Assembly (NCBI RefSeq): GCF_020400825.1
Contig: NZ_JAINVH010000004.1
Span: 248,001 to 312,000 of the forward strand
Direction: 5' to 3'
Source of the DNA: Streptomyces sp. HPF1205
GTDB lineage: Bacteria > Actinomycetota > Actinomycetes > Streptomycetales > Streptomycetaceae
DNA length: 64,000 nt
Positions 25,529 through 35,348 of the stretch are shown here, one piece after another. Both the position numbers and the translations under genes were made by a program. How positions within the stretch are numbered: position 1 is the stretch's first letter; every line of letters starts with the position of its first letter. The notes beneath the pieces were generated by a model that was not told the origin of the DNA, did no database searches, and saw nothing but the letters and a program-made list of their open reading frames with translations.

Positions 25529-25993
25529 ATGCCGCAGCAGCCCCGCGTCTTCGCCTCGCCCGACGAACTGCGCGCCGCCGTCGGCGAGCAGCTCGGCCGG
25601 ACCGAGTGGCTGGAGATCGACCAGAAGCGGATCGACCTGTTCGCGGAGGCGACAGGCGACCACCAGTGGATCCACGTCGACCCGGAGCGCGCGGCGCAGG
25701 GGCCGTTCGGCACGACCATCGCGCACGGCTTCCTCACGCTGTCGCTGATCCCGTCGTTCACCCCGCAGCTGCTGCGCGTCGAGGGCGTGACGATGGGTGT
25801 GAACTACGGCGTGAACAAGGTGCGCTTCCCGGCCCCGGTCCCGGTGGGCTCGCGGCTGCGCGCCACGGCGGAGCTCGCGGAGGTGACCGAGGTCGGCGGG
25901 GGTGTCCAGTTGGTCACGCGGGTGACCGTCGAGCGCGAGGGCGGCGACAAGCCGGTGTGCGTGGCGGAGACGGTCGCGCGGTTCTATTTCTGA
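25529..25993 (+). CDS. MaoC family (R)-hydratase
   Basis: A 154-residue single hot-dog domain. The hydratase-2 motif is intact: DLFAEATGDHQWIHVDPERA with catalytic Asp and His, then GPFGTTIAHGFLTLSLIP. It hydrates trans-2-enoyl-CoA to 3-hydroxyacyl-CoA in beta-oxidation-type routes. ATG 25529 follows AGGAAGG. The shared operator suggests control by the TetR gene at 26148-26765, which converges on it. Confidence 0.93.
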   Translation: MPQQPRVFASPDELRAAVGEQLGRTEWLEIDQKRIDLFAEATGDHQWIHVDPERAAQGPFGTTIAHGFLTLSLIPSFTPQLLRVEGVTMGVNYGVNKVRFPAPVPVGSRLRATAELAEVTEVGGGVQLVTRVTVEREGGDKPVCVAETVARFYF

Positions 25994-26147
25994 GACCTGG
26001 CGGGGGCACGGGGCATCGGCGGCTGGAGCGGCTCGGCGCGGGGTAGTTTGCGGCTCGGCGGCTGGAGCGGCTCGGGCACGCGGGGTGTTCGGGCACTCGG
26101 GTGCTCGGGCACTCGGGCGGCCGACGGGCGGCGGGGCCCGTCAGCGG
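25994..26147. repeat. Repeat-rich gap between converging MaoC and TetR genes
   Basis: CGGCGGCTGGAGCGGCTCGG occurs twice (near 26019 and 26055), and GGGCACTCGGGTGCTCGGG-type 9-10-bp units recur at about 26092-26120. No clear terminator stem beyond these repeats. Confidence 0.5.
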
Positions 26148-26765
26148 CTACCCCGGCGCCCGTACCATCCGCAGGACCAGGTCGGCGTACAGCTCGCCGA
26201 CCTCGTCGGGCGTCCTGCGGCCGCCGGGGTTGAACCAGCGGGCCACGTCGATGCACAGCGACAGGACCGCGAGCGTGGTGCCGGACACCTCGGGCACGTC
26301 GAACTCCCCGTCCCTCACGCCGTCCTTGATGATGGAACGGATCGCGTCCTCGCTCTGCCGGCGCAGGACCACGATCTCGGCGTAGTGGTCGGCGGCGAGC
26401 GCCCCCAGTTCGTACTGCACCACGCGGCCGGTGGTGTGGTGCTCGGCGTGCCAGCGCACGAAGCGGCGTACGGCCGTCGCGAGGCGTTCGGCGGCCGGCG
26501 CGTCGGCGTCCCGGGCCTCGGACAGCATGGCCAGCGAGCGCAGGTGGCCGACCTTGCTGATCTGGTAGAGCAGCTCTTCCTTGGTCTTGTAGTGGATGTA
26601 GAGCGCGGCGGGGCTCATGCCCGCGCGGCCGGCGATGTCCCGGGTGGTCGTGGCGTGGTAGCCCCGCTCCGCGAACGCCTCCACCGCGGCGACCACCAGC
26701 CGCCTGGCGGCGTCGGGAGTGATGTCACCCCAGCCCTCGCCGCTTGTGGACGCCTGCGCACTCAT
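26148..26765 (-). CDS. TetR family regulator of a MaoC/acyl-CoA locus
   Basis: A 205-residue regulator. The HTH spans about residues 20-65 (AARRLVVAAVEAFAERGYHATTTRDIAGRAGMSPAALYIHYKTKEELL), and the C-terminal part has VRRFVRWHAEHHTTGRVVQYELGAL and LCIDVARWFNPGGRRTPDEVGELYADLVLRM, a pattern common to actinobacterial TetR regulators of acyl-CoA metabolism. ATG 26765 follows GGAGCGAGCG. A copy of the CAAGCGCTT operator lies about 75 bp upstream, consistent with autoregulation and with control of the MaoC gene. Confidence 0.92.
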   Translation of the reverse strand: MSAQASTSGEGWGDITPDAARRLVVAAVEAFAERGYHATTTRDIAGRAGMSPAALYIHYKTKEELLYQISKVGHLRSLAMLSEARDADAPAAERLATAVRRFVRWHAEHHTTGRVVQYELGALAADHYAEIVVLRRQSEDAIRSIIKDGVRDGEFDVPEVSGTTLAVLSLCIDVARWFNPGGRRTPDEVGELYADLVLRMVRAPG

Positions 26766-26836
26766 CGCTCGCTCCTCCCGCCGGTCCCTGCTCGATGCTC
26801 CTGGTCGATCGACAGGCCCACACCTTACCCGGCGGG

Positions 26837-26851
26837 TGAGCAAGCGCTTAG
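26837..26851. promoter_or_regulatory. TetR autoregulatory operator copy
   Basis: TGAGCAAGCGCTTAG matches the site at 25420-25434 in 14 of 15 positions. It lies upstream of the TetR start at 26765. An AT-rich stretch follows (GATACTGAGCGGTAGCTTAGAC), likely holding the promoter. Confidence 0.65.
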
Positions 26852-26940
26852 ATACTGAGCGGTAGCTTAGACATATGAACGGATGAGCCGTCCGGACTCC
26901 CGCGTACCCGGCACGCGAGCCGGCGGCCGGCCGGTACGCC

Positions 26941-28089
26941 TCAGAACGCCGACACGCCGGTCAGGGCCCGTCCGATGAGCAGCTTGTGGATCTGGCTGGT
27001 GCCTTCGTACAGCGTCATCACCCGCGCGTCGCGCAGCAGCTTGCCCGCCGGGTACTCGTCGATGTAGCCGTACCCGCCGAAGACCTGCAGGGCGTTGTTG
27101 GCGCAGCGCACCGCGGCCTCACTGGCGTAGAGCTTGGCGGCCGAGGACTCGGTCGCGAAGGGGAGCCCTCGGTCGATGAGATCGGCGACCCGCCAGGTGA
27201 GCAGCCGTGCGGCGTCCACGTCGACGGCGATGTCCGCGAGCATCTCCTGGACGAGTTGGTGGCGGGCGATCGGCGCGCCGAACTGCTCGCGCTGCCCCGC
27301 GTACGCCACCGCCGCCTCCAGACACGCCCGCGCGATGCCCACGCAGCCGGCCGCGACCGACATCCGCCCCTTGGCCAGTGCGGACATGGCCACGGAGAAG
27401 CCCTTGCCCTCCGGCCCGAGCATCGCGTCCGCCGGCACCCGCACGCCGTCCAGTGCCAGCTCCGCGGTCGCCTGCCCGCGCAAGCCCAGCTTGCCGTGTA
27501 TTTCCCGGCGGCTCAGACCCGGGCTGTCGGCGGGCACGAGGAAGGCGCTGATCCCTTTGTGGCCCTCGCCACCGGTGCGGGCGAAGAGCAGAACGACATC
27601 AGCCCATGTGCCGTTGGTGATGAACATCTTGCTGCCGCTGATGACGTACGAGTCGCCGTCCCGGCGGGCGCGGGTGGTGAGGCTGGCCGCGTCCGAGCCC
27701 ACGCCGGGCTCCGTGAGGCCGAAACAGCCGACCGCGTCGCCCGAAGTGAGCCGGGGCAGCCAGGTCCGCCTCTGCCGTTCGGTGCCCCAGTGCGCGATCG
27801 ACTTGGCGACAAGTCCGAGGGAGACCGAGACGATGCCGCGCACCGAGGAGTCGCCGCGGCCGAGCTCCTCGGTCACCAGGCAGTAGGCGAGGTGATCACC
27901 GCCCGAGCCGCCGTACTCCTCGCCGATCGTGAGACCGAGGAAGCCGAGGTCGCCCAGCTTCTTCACGACGCCTCGGTCCACACTTTCCGCGCGATCCCAG
28001 GCCACGGCGTTCGGGACGATCTCCCGATCGGTGAAGTCCCTGGCCAGCGCCTTGACCGCGGCCTGTTCCTCGGACAGTTCGAGATCCAC
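26941..28089 (-). CDS. Acyl-CoA dehydrogenase
   Basis: A 382-residue acyl-CoA dehydrogenase with the short-chain/isobutyryl-type pattern: EYGGSGGDHLAYCLVTEELGR, CFGLTEPGVGSDAASL, SGSKMFITNGTWADVVLLFAR, KGRMSVAAGCVGIARACLEAAVAYAGQREQFG and the catalytic Glu in LYEGTSQIHKLLIGRALTG. It oxidises an acyl-CoA at C2-C3 and passes electrons to ETF. The GTG at 28089 matches the usual family start (DLELSEEQ) and has GGAAGG upstream; an ATG at 28140 is also in frame but lies within an operator and lacks a ribosome site. Divergent from a TetR gene. Confidence 0.9.
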   Translation of the reverse strand: MDLELSEEQAAVKALARDFTDREIVPNAVAWDRAESVDRGVVKKLGDLGFLGLTIGEEYGGSGGDHLAYCLVTEELGRGDSSVRGIVSVSLGLVAKSIAHWGTERQRRTWLPRLTSGDAVGCFGLTEPGVGSDAASLTTRARRDGDSYVISGSKMFITNGTWADVVLLFARTGGEGHKGISAFLVPADSPGLSRREIHGKLGLRGQATAELALDGVRVPADAMLGPEGKGFSVAMSALAKGRMSVAAGCVGIARACLEAAVAYAGQREQFGAPIARHQLVQEMLADIAVDVDAARLLTWRVADLIDRGLPFATESSAAKLYASEAAVRCANNALQVFGGYGYIDEYPAGKLLRDARVMTLYEGTSQIHKLLIGRALTGVSAF

Positions 28090-28130
28090 GGTGTCGTCCA
28101 GCCTTCCGGAAGCCGCAATGGGTCCCACGT

Positions 28131-28149
28131 AAACTATCATCGCTAGTTT
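28131..28149. promoter_or_regulatory. Operator AAACTA-N7-TAGTTT between acyl-CoA dehydrogenase and TetR genes
   Basis: AAACTA (28131-28136) and TAGTTT (28144-28149) are separated by 7 bp. The same arms and spacing occur at 32642-32660 before an aldehyde dehydrogenase, and a partial copy occurs at 61607-61625 before glutaryl-CoA dehydrogenase. The position in a divergent promoter next to a TetR gene makes that protein the likely binder. Confidence 0.7.
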
Positions 28150-28177
28150 TTAGCGGACAGCCTCTACTATGTGCCGC

Positions 28178-28837
28178 ATGGCCCGCCCTCGCAAGCCCTT
28201 GCTCAGCCGCGACCGCATCGTGGCCGCCGCGCTCGCGCTCATCGACGACGAGGGGCTCGGTGCCCTGTCCACCCGCCGTCTCGCGGCCGAACTCGGGGTC
28301 AGCGGCCCCTCGCTGTACAACCACTTCGCGACCAAGGAGGCGATCCTCGACGCGGTGGCGGACACCGTCGTCTCCCAGGTCGATCTGTCGATGTTCGGCG
28401 ACGGGCGGGACTGGCGGACCGCTCTCCTGGAGTGGGGCCGCTCCTACCGCGCCGCGCTCACCGACCACCCGCGGATCGTGCCCTACCTCGCCGTCGGCCC
28501 GGGGCTTCGGCCGGCCGGCCTGCGCATGGCAGACGCCGTCTTCGGCGGCATGGTGGAGGCGGGCTGGCCCCCGGCCCAGGCAACCCGTATCGGCGCCCTC
28601 ATGCGCTACTTCGTCACCGGGTCCGCCCTCGGCTCCTTCGCGGCCGGCTTCGTCGGCGACGCCTCGGCCTACGATCCCGCCGACTACCCCCACCTCGGCC
28701 AGGCCCACCTGCTCGCCGCCCACCGCCGGCAGGTGGACGAAGGAGCCTTCGAAACCGGCCTGCGCGCGTTGGTGGACGGACTGGCGCAGCAGTACGCCGC
28801 GCTGGGCGCGGCTCGGGGCCCGGCGCCGTCGGCCTGA
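28178..28837 (+). CDS. TetR family regulator, probable owner of the AAACTA-N7-TAGTTT sites
   Basis: A 219-residue TetR protein. The HTH (about residues 8-56) reads LSRDRIVAAALALIDDEGLGALSTRRLAAELGVSGPSLYNHFATKEAIL, and the C-terminal domain resembles the tetracycline-repressor-like C-terminal class (WRTALLEWGRSYRAALTDHPRIVPYLAVGP). ATG 28178 is the MARPRK start; an in-frame ATG nine bases earlier is possible, and neither has a clear ribosome site. It is divergent from an acyl-CoA dehydrogenase; the 19-bp operator lies 29 bp before its start. Confidence 0.9.
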   Translation: MARPRKPLLSRDRIVAAALALIDDEGLGALSTRRLAAELGVSGPSLYNHFATKEAILDAVADTVVSQVDLSMFGDGRDWRTALLEWGRSYRAALTDHPRIVPYLAVGPGLRPAGLRMADAVFGGMVEAGWPPAQATRIGALMRYFVTGSALGSFAAGFVGDASAYDPADYPHLGQAHLLAAHRRQVDEGAFETGLRALVDGLAQQYAALGAARGPAPSA

Positions 28838-29016
28838 ACACACGACGCGCACGCCGTGTCCGGGGGGCGGGTAGGCGCCGAGGGGCGCATCCCGCGGCCG
28901 GATCGGGGGGCGTCGGCGGCACGGGCGGAGGCGTGAGCACGGAGGGGCGGCTTCGGAGCGGAATTCGGAGCGGAATTGGAAGGTCGGCGGCGCCTCGGTA
29001 CTGCCAGGATGACGTC
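28838..29016. other. Gap upstream of the DUF402 gene
   Basis: About 180 bp of GC-rich spacer. GGAGCGGAATT occurs twice in tandem (near 28957-28979), the only less GC-rich portion, probably part of the promoter for the DUF402 gene. Confidence 0.35.
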
Positions 29017-29550
29017 ATGTCGACACCGGACTCAGGCACCGACGGCTTCATTCAGGTCAACTACCGCAAGTACGACGGCACCCTGCACTGGAACCTGCGC
29101 ATGCGTCCCCTCGGCGAGGACGAGCACGGCGTCTGGCTCGGCCTCCCCGCCGACAGCGTGATGCGCAAGGGGCACAGCCCGGCGGTGCCGCTTCCGGAGG
29201 CCCACGTCATCCTCTTCCCCCGGGACGCCTGGTGGACGGCGGCCTTCAACGCCGCTCCGCGCAGCACGAAAATCTACTGCGACATCACCACGCCCCCCGC
29301 CTGGCCTTCCCCCGGCGAGGTCACCGCCGTCGACCTCGACCTCGACGTCCTCCTCAAGCGCGGCGCCGTCGATCCGATCCTCGTCGACGAGGACGAGTTC
29401 GCCGAGCACCAGAAGCTCTACGGCTACTCCGACGACGTCATCGACGCCGCCCGGCGGTCCGCGAACTGGCTCCTGAGCGCGATCGCCGACCGCACCGGCC
29501 CCTTCGCCGGAGCACACCGGCCCTGGCTGACCATGGTGGACACGGCCTGA
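29017..29550 (+). CDS. DUF402 domain-containing protein (FomD-like)
   Basis: A 177-residue protein with a DUF402 fold over nearly its whole length: DGTLHWNLRMRPLGEDEHGVWLGLPAD, an IYCDITTPP metal-region strand, VTAVDLDLDVLL and the acidic motif ILVDEDEFAEHQKLYGYSDDVIDAARRSANWLL. The DUF402 relatives FomD and Ntdp hydrolyse nucleoside diphosphates or CMP-conjugates using divalent metals bound by such Asp/Glu clusters. The substrate here is unknown. ATG 29017 is preceded by AGGATGACGTC. Confidence 0.88.
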   Translation: MSTPDSGTDGFIQVNYRKYDGTLHWNLRMRPLGEDEHGVWLGLPADSVMRKGHSPAVPLPEAHVILFPRDAWWTAAFNAAPRSTKIYCDITTPPAWPSPGEVTAVDLDLDVLLKRGAVDPILVDEDEFAEHQKLYGYSDDVIDAARRSANWLLSAIADRTGPFAGAHRPWLTMVDTA

Positions 29551-29672
29551 GGCCCGGGCCCGGGGCGCCGCCGACGCCCCATCACCAAGCCAAACCGCAC
29601 CGCACCATCACCAAGCCAGACCGCACCCACGGCACCATCACCGAAGGGCGCCACGCCACCGCGGTCCCGGGT

Positions 29673-30755
29673 TCAGAACACCACCAGCGCCCTCCCTCCC
29701 CGCCCGGCGGTCATCGCCTCGAAGGCCGCCGGGATCTCTTCCAGGCCGATCCGGTCGGTGACCATGCCGGACAGGTCGAGCCGCCCGGCCCGCACATGCC
29801 CGGCCAACTCCGGCAGGTCGCGGGCGGGATCGCAGTTGCCGTAGACGCAGCCCGACAGCGTGCGGGCGAAGTAGAACAGCTCCAGCGCGGAGAAGGTGAC
29901 CTCCTGCTCCTGTCCGCCGATGCCCACCACGGTCGTCCGCCCGCCGCGCCGGGTGGCCGACCACGCGGCGCGGATCGTGTCGGCACGGCCCACGCACTCC
30001 ACGGCCGCGTCGGTGCCGTGCCCGCCGGTGAGCCCGCGTATCCGCTTGGCCGTGTCGGCGCCCGAGACGACGAAGTCCGTGGCGCCGGCCGCCCGGGCCA
30101 ACTCCTCCTTGGCCGGTGACACGTCCACCGCGACGATCTGCCCGGCGCCCGCGATCCGCGCGGACTGCAGCACCGCCAGCCCCACCCCGCCGACCCCGAA
30201 CACCGCGACCGTTTCCCCCTCCAGAATCCGGGCGCTGTGCCGCACCGCGCCGTACCCCGTGAGCACGGCACAGCCGAGCAGTGCCGCGTCGGTCAGCGGC
30301 ACCCCGGCCGGCAGCGGCAGCACCGCGCCGGCAGCCACTACCGTCTCCTCGGCGAAGGCGGCCGTGCCCAGACCCGGGTACAAGGCGCTGCCGTCACCGG
30401 CCAGGGTCGCGTACGGCCGCTGCGCCGCTGCTCCCGCGTTCGCGCACAGCCACGGTTCGTCCAGCCCGCAGAAGTGGCACGCACCGCAGGCCGGCGCCCA
30501 GTTGAGCACCACCTCGTCGCCGGGCGCCACATGCCCTACCCCCTCGCCGACGGCGACCACCGTTCCCGCCCCCTCGTGCCCCAGCACCGCGGGCGCCGGC
30601 TGCCGCAACGTCCCGTTGGACAGCGACAGGTCGGAATGGCACACCCCCGCCGCCGCCAGCCGCACCCTCACCTGCCCGGGCCCGGGCTCGGGCAGGTCGA
30701 TGTCGGTCACGACGAGCGGGGCTTTCACTTCGGGCAGTACAGCGGCGCGGACCAC
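29673..30755 (-). CDS. Zinc-dependent alcohol dehydrogenase
   Basis: A 360-residue medium-chain alcohol dehydrogenase. Catalytic zinc ligands are visible in GVCHSDLSL and LGHEGAGTV, the structural zinc loop has CGACHFCGLDEPWLC, and the NAD-binding glycine motif is VFGVGGVGLAVLQSARIAGA with VDVS after strand 2. The closest resemblance is to class III-like/aryl-alcohol NAD-dependent enzymes. GTG 30755 is chosen because AGGAGATGCC directly precedes it. It lies about 400 bp downstream of an aldehyde dehydrogenase on the same strand, so alcohol-to-aldehyde-to-acid oxidation is a plausible shared route. Confidence 0.92.
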   Translation of the reverse strand: MVRAAVLPEVKAPLVVTDIDLPEPGPGQVRVRLAAAGVCHSDLSLSNGTLRQPAPAVLGHEGAGTVVAVGEGVGHVAPGDEVVLNWAPACGACHFCGLDEPWLCANAGAAAQRPYATLAGDGSALYPGLGTAAFAEETVVAAGAVLPLPAGVPLTDAALLGCAVLTGYGAVRHSARILEGETVAVFGVGGVGLAVLQSARIAGAGQIVAVDVSPAKEELARAAGATDFVVSGADTAKRIRGLTGGHGTDAAVECVGRADTIRAAWSATRRGGRTTVVGIGGQEQEVTFSALELFYFARTLSGCVYGNCDPARDLPELAGHVRAGRLDLSGMVTDRIGLEEIPAAFEAMTAGRGGRALVVF

Positions 30756-31154
30756 GGCATCTCCTGAGCGGCTGGCGGTGAACGGTGAGCGGTGAGTGTG
30801 GAGGTGAAGGTGGGAGGCGGAGGTGAGAGGTGAAGGTGGGAGGCGGACGCGGGAGGCGGAGGTTGGAGGTGAAGGTGGAAGTGGAAGTGGGGGCAGTGGT
30901 GAAGTCGATTCGTCTGCTTGTCGTTCGGCTGTTGGCCCACCGCCCGGACGGCGAACGGCTGCCCAGGCCCGTGCGGCTCCGTCAGGGTGCGCCCGGTTCC
31001 ACCGGGGTGCCCGGGCCGGTGCCGGGCGGCATCGGCCCGGGCACACCCTGATACGACCAGGCGCTCCGGCTGCGAACCGTCCGGGCCACCCCCGGCCGTC
31101 CGGGCAACCTCCGGCCGTCCGGGCGGCTCAGGCGGCTCAGGCGGCTCAGGCGGC
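30756..31154. repeat. Repeat-rich 400-bp gap with purine-rich strand
   Basis: From about 30770 to 30900 the plus strand is almost all purine plus T, made of GGAGGTGAAGGTGGGAGGCGGA-like units in imperfect tandem. The G-runs could form quadruplex or triplex structures. Near 31078-31115 CGGCCGTCCGGGC repeats, and GGCGGCTCA is repeated four times in tandem at about 31121-31157, reaching the stop codon of the aldehyde dehydrogenase. No gene is supported. Confidence 0.6.
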
Positions 31155-32600
<1,446 letters not shown>

Positions 32601-32641
32601 CCCACTGCCCTCCGGAGTCGCCGCTCTGTGTCCTGTTCCCC

Positions 32642-32660
32642 AAACTAGCGCCGATAGTTT
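32642..32660. promoter_or_regulatory. Second AAACTA-N7-TAGTTT operator, before the aldehyde dehydrogenase
   Basis: AAACTA (32642-32647) and TAGTTT (32655-32660) with a 7-bp GC-rich spacer reproduce the arms and spacing of the site at 28131-28149 exactly. It is the only AT-rich patch in the leader of the aldehyde dehydrogenase gene. Confidence 0.7.
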
Positions 32661-32746
32661 TATGGAACCAGCGGGCCTCGGGTGTGCCGTGGGTCACGGC
32701 CCCTGGCCTCGCCGTTCCAGCCGCACGCGCCCTCCCTGCCCGGGCT

Positions 32747-34996
32747 TCAGCGCACGGCCTCCACCTGTATCGGGAATCCGTTGAGCACCGCCGTGCCGGA
32801 AAGCGGGTCCAGCCGGCTGCCGTCGAGCAACTGATTGACGTTCGCACCCGGCTCCCGCGCGGCCCGCGTCTGCCGCGTCCCTTCACGGTCGTGGCCCCAG
32901 CCGTGCGGCACGCACACCACTCCCCGGCGCAGCGCCTCGGTGATCTCGGCGGGAAGGACGATCTCGCCGCCGTCGCCCTTGATCCGCACGGGGTCGCCGT
33001 CGGCCACCCCGAGCCGCTTGGCGTCATCGGGGTGCATCTGCGCGGTGCAGCGGTTGCTGCCGCCGGTGAGGGCCGGAAGGTTGTGCATCCAGCTGTTGTT
33101 GGAACGCAGATGGCGCCTGCCGATCAGCACGAGTGCCGGTCCCCCGGCCCCGCCCGCTACGGCCTCCCGCAGTCGCGGCACGTCGGCGACGATCGGCGCG
33201 GGGGCGAGTTCCACGGTGCCGGACGGCGTGCGCAGCACCTCCGCGATGCGCGGCCGCAGCGGGCCGAGGTCGATGCCGTGGGGGTGCCGCAGCAGTTCCG
33301 TCAGGCTGAGACCGCCGGGTTCCGCGCCGAAACCCTCGCCGTAGGGGCCGAGTCGCAGCATCAGGTCCAGCCTGCGCTCGTAGCCTGTGCGGCCGGTGAG
33401 GACGGCGGCCAGTGCGCCGGGATCCTTGCCGTGCACGGGCGAGTGCGGGTCGGCGGTCTCCTTGCCGAGCCGGTGTGCGATCGCCTCCTCGTCCACGCTT
33501 CCGGGGCGCTCCTGCGGCCCGCTCCTACCGAGGACGGCCAGGATCAATCGGGCGAGGATCTCGGGTTCGTCGAGCCGGCCCGCTTCGAGGGGAAGGGCGG
33601 GCGGGCTGTAGCGCACGGTGTTGCGAACGGCCAGCGCGCTGAAGGCGAAGTCGAAGTGCGCGCTCTGGGCGGGCGGAGGCGGCGGCAGTACGACGTGGGC
33701 GTGGCGCGAGGTCTCGTTGAGGTACGGGTCGACGCTGACCATGAAGTCCAGTCCGGCCAGGGCACGGTCCGTCCTGTCGCCGTCGGGTGCGGAGAGCACC
33801 GGGTTGCCGGCCACCACGATGAGGCCGCGCAGCCTCCCCTCGCCCGGGGTGTCGATCTCCTCGGCGAGCGCTGCCGCGGGCAACTCGCTCTTGATCTCCG
33901 GATGGCCGGAGACGCGGCTGTGCCAGCGGCCGGTGGTGAAGCCCCTGCCGGGCTTCGGCGGTCTGGGTGCGCGGGCGGTGGCGGACAGCGGGAAGAGCGC
34001 TCCGCCGGGGCGGTCGAGGTTGCCGGTCAGTGCGTTGAGCACGTCCACCAGCCAGCTCGCGAGGGTGCCGAACTCCACGGCGGTGCTGCCCAGCCGCCCG
34101 TAGACCACGGCTCGCTCCGCCGCGGCGAGTTCCCGGGCCAGCGACCTGATGTCGTCGGGCGGGACGTCGCAATAGGCGGCCACCGACTCGGGCGTGAAGT
34201 CGGCGGCCAAGGCGCGGACGTCCTCCGTGCCGGTCAGGTATCGCCCCAGGTCACCGGGGTCGGACAGATTCTCGGCGAACAGCACGTGCACCATGGCGAA
34301 CAGCAGCGCGGCGTCCGTGCCCGGCCTGGGCGCCACATGTCGGTCGGCGGCACGTGCCGTCCTCGTGCTGTTCGGGTCGATCACGACCAGGCGGCCGCCG
34401 CGCCGGCGCAGCGCCTTGAGCTTCCCGGGGAAGTCGGCGGCCGTGGCGAGACTGCCGTTGGACACCAGGGGGTTGGCGCCGATGAGCAGCAGATGGTCGG
34501 TGCGGTCCAGATCGGGCACCGCAATCGCGTCGGGGTCGCCGAACAGGTAGCCGCACGAGACGTGCTTGGGCATCTGGTCGAGGGTGCTGGCGGTGAACAC
34601 ATTGCGGGTGCCCAGCGCCCTGACCAGCTGACCGGGGTAGAGCCCGCCGGCAATGGTGTGCACGTTGGGGTTGCCCAGCATGACGCCCACCGCGCCACCG
34701 CCGTGCCGGCGGATGACCGGGCCGAGCCCCTCGGCGATCGCGGCGAACGCCTCGTCCCACCCGGCCTCGACCAGCCGGCCCGCGCGCCGCACCAACGGCC
34801 GCCGCAGCCTGTCAGGGTCGGCGTCCAGCTCGCCGAACGAAGCCCCCTTCGGGCAGATGAAGCCCGCGCTGAACACGTCCTCCCGGTCACCGCGGACACG
34901 CGTGACCCGGCCCCCGTCGATGGTCAGGCTGAGACCGCAAGTGGCCTCGCACAGCGGACAGACGCGCAGTGCTGTCCCGGTCCCCGAACTGGTCAT
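32747..34996 (-). CDS. Molybdopterin-dependent oxidoreductase (DMSO reductase family)
   Basis: A 749-residue cytoplasmic-type molybdoenzyme. The N-terminal [4Fe-4S] motif is CPLCEATCGLSL with a fourth Cys in FICPKG (C-x2-C-x3-C-x27-C). Molybdopterin-binding segments include GVMLGNPNVHT, LIGANPLVSNGSL, VIDPNSTRTARAADRHVAPRPGTDAALLFAM and the C-terminal domain with MHPDDAKRLGVADGDPVRIKG. There is no twin-arginine signal and no partner beta or gamma subunit nearby, so the electron partner is unknown. Members of this soluble group are often annotated as formate dehydrogenase- or nitrate reductase-like. ATG 34996 follows GGGGAGGACCAG. Confidence 0.9.
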   Translation of the reverse strand: MTSSGTGTALRVCPLCEATCGLSLTIDGGRVTRVRGDREDVFSAGFICPKGASFGELDADPDRLRRPLVRRAGRLVEAGWDEAFAAIAEGLGPVIRRHGGGAVGVMLGNPNVHTIAGGLYPGQLVRALGTRNVFTASTLDQMPKHVSCGYLFGDPDAIAVPDLDRTDHLLLIGANPLVSNGSLATAADFPGKLKALRRRGGRLVVIDPNSTRTARAADRHVAPRPGTDAALLFAMVHVLFAENLSDPGDLGRYLTGTEDVRALAADFTPESVAAYCDVPPDDIRSLARELAAAERAVVYGRLGSTAVEFGTLASWLVDVLNALTGNLDRPGGALFPLSATARAPRPPKPGRGFTTGRWHSRVSGHPEIKSELPAAALAEEIDTPGEGRLRGLIVVAGNPVLSAPDGDRTDRALAGLDFMVSVDPYLNETSRHAHVVLPPPPPAQSAHFDFAFSALAVRNTVRYSPPALPLEAGRLDEPEILARLILAVLGRSGPQERPGSVDEEAIAHRLGKETADPHSPVHGKDPGALAAVLTGRTGYERRLDLMLRLGPYGEGFGAEPGGLSLTELLRHPHGIDLGPLRPRIAEVLRTPSGTVELAPAPIVADVPRLREAVAGGAGGPALVLIGRRHLRSNNSWMHNLPALTGGSNRCTAQMHPDDAKRLGVADGDPVRIKGDGGEIVLPAEITEALRRGVVCVPHGWGHDREGTRQTRAAREPGANVNQLLDGSRLDPLSGTAVLNGFPIQVEAVR

Positions 34997-35348
34997 CTGG
35001 TCCTCCCCTGGACGTGCGGCTTCGGTGGCGCGCGTTCGTCTTCGACATTACCGGCGCGTACGGACATCGGTTCCGGACCCTGTGGAAAACTCCGCGACGC
35101 GCCACCGCGCCCAGTCGGGGACCGCGCCCGGACAGGCCCGTACCAGCCGTTTCGCCCCGGCGAGGATCCGCGGACCGCTGTTCGGTCAGTTCCCGTTCCT
35201 GTTCCCGTTCCCGGGCGCAGACGCAGGCGCAGGCGCAGGCGCAGCCGTCGAGGATGCGTTGCGGGCGTTCGGCGCTGCGGAACCGGACGAGCGCGCGGCG
35301 CGGTGCGCCGCCGGTACCGGCGGGCTCGGCCGACCTGACATCGCGCTG
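34997..35348. other. 352-bp gap with short tandem repeats
   Basis: Between the molybdoenzyme and the TetR gene. TTCCCG/TTCCTG hexamers repeat near 35188-35212 and GCAGGC hexamers near 35214-35244. An AT-containing stretch (TTCGTCTTCGACATTACC near 35034-35052) may carry the molybdoenzyme promoter. No gene is supported. Confidence 0.4.
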
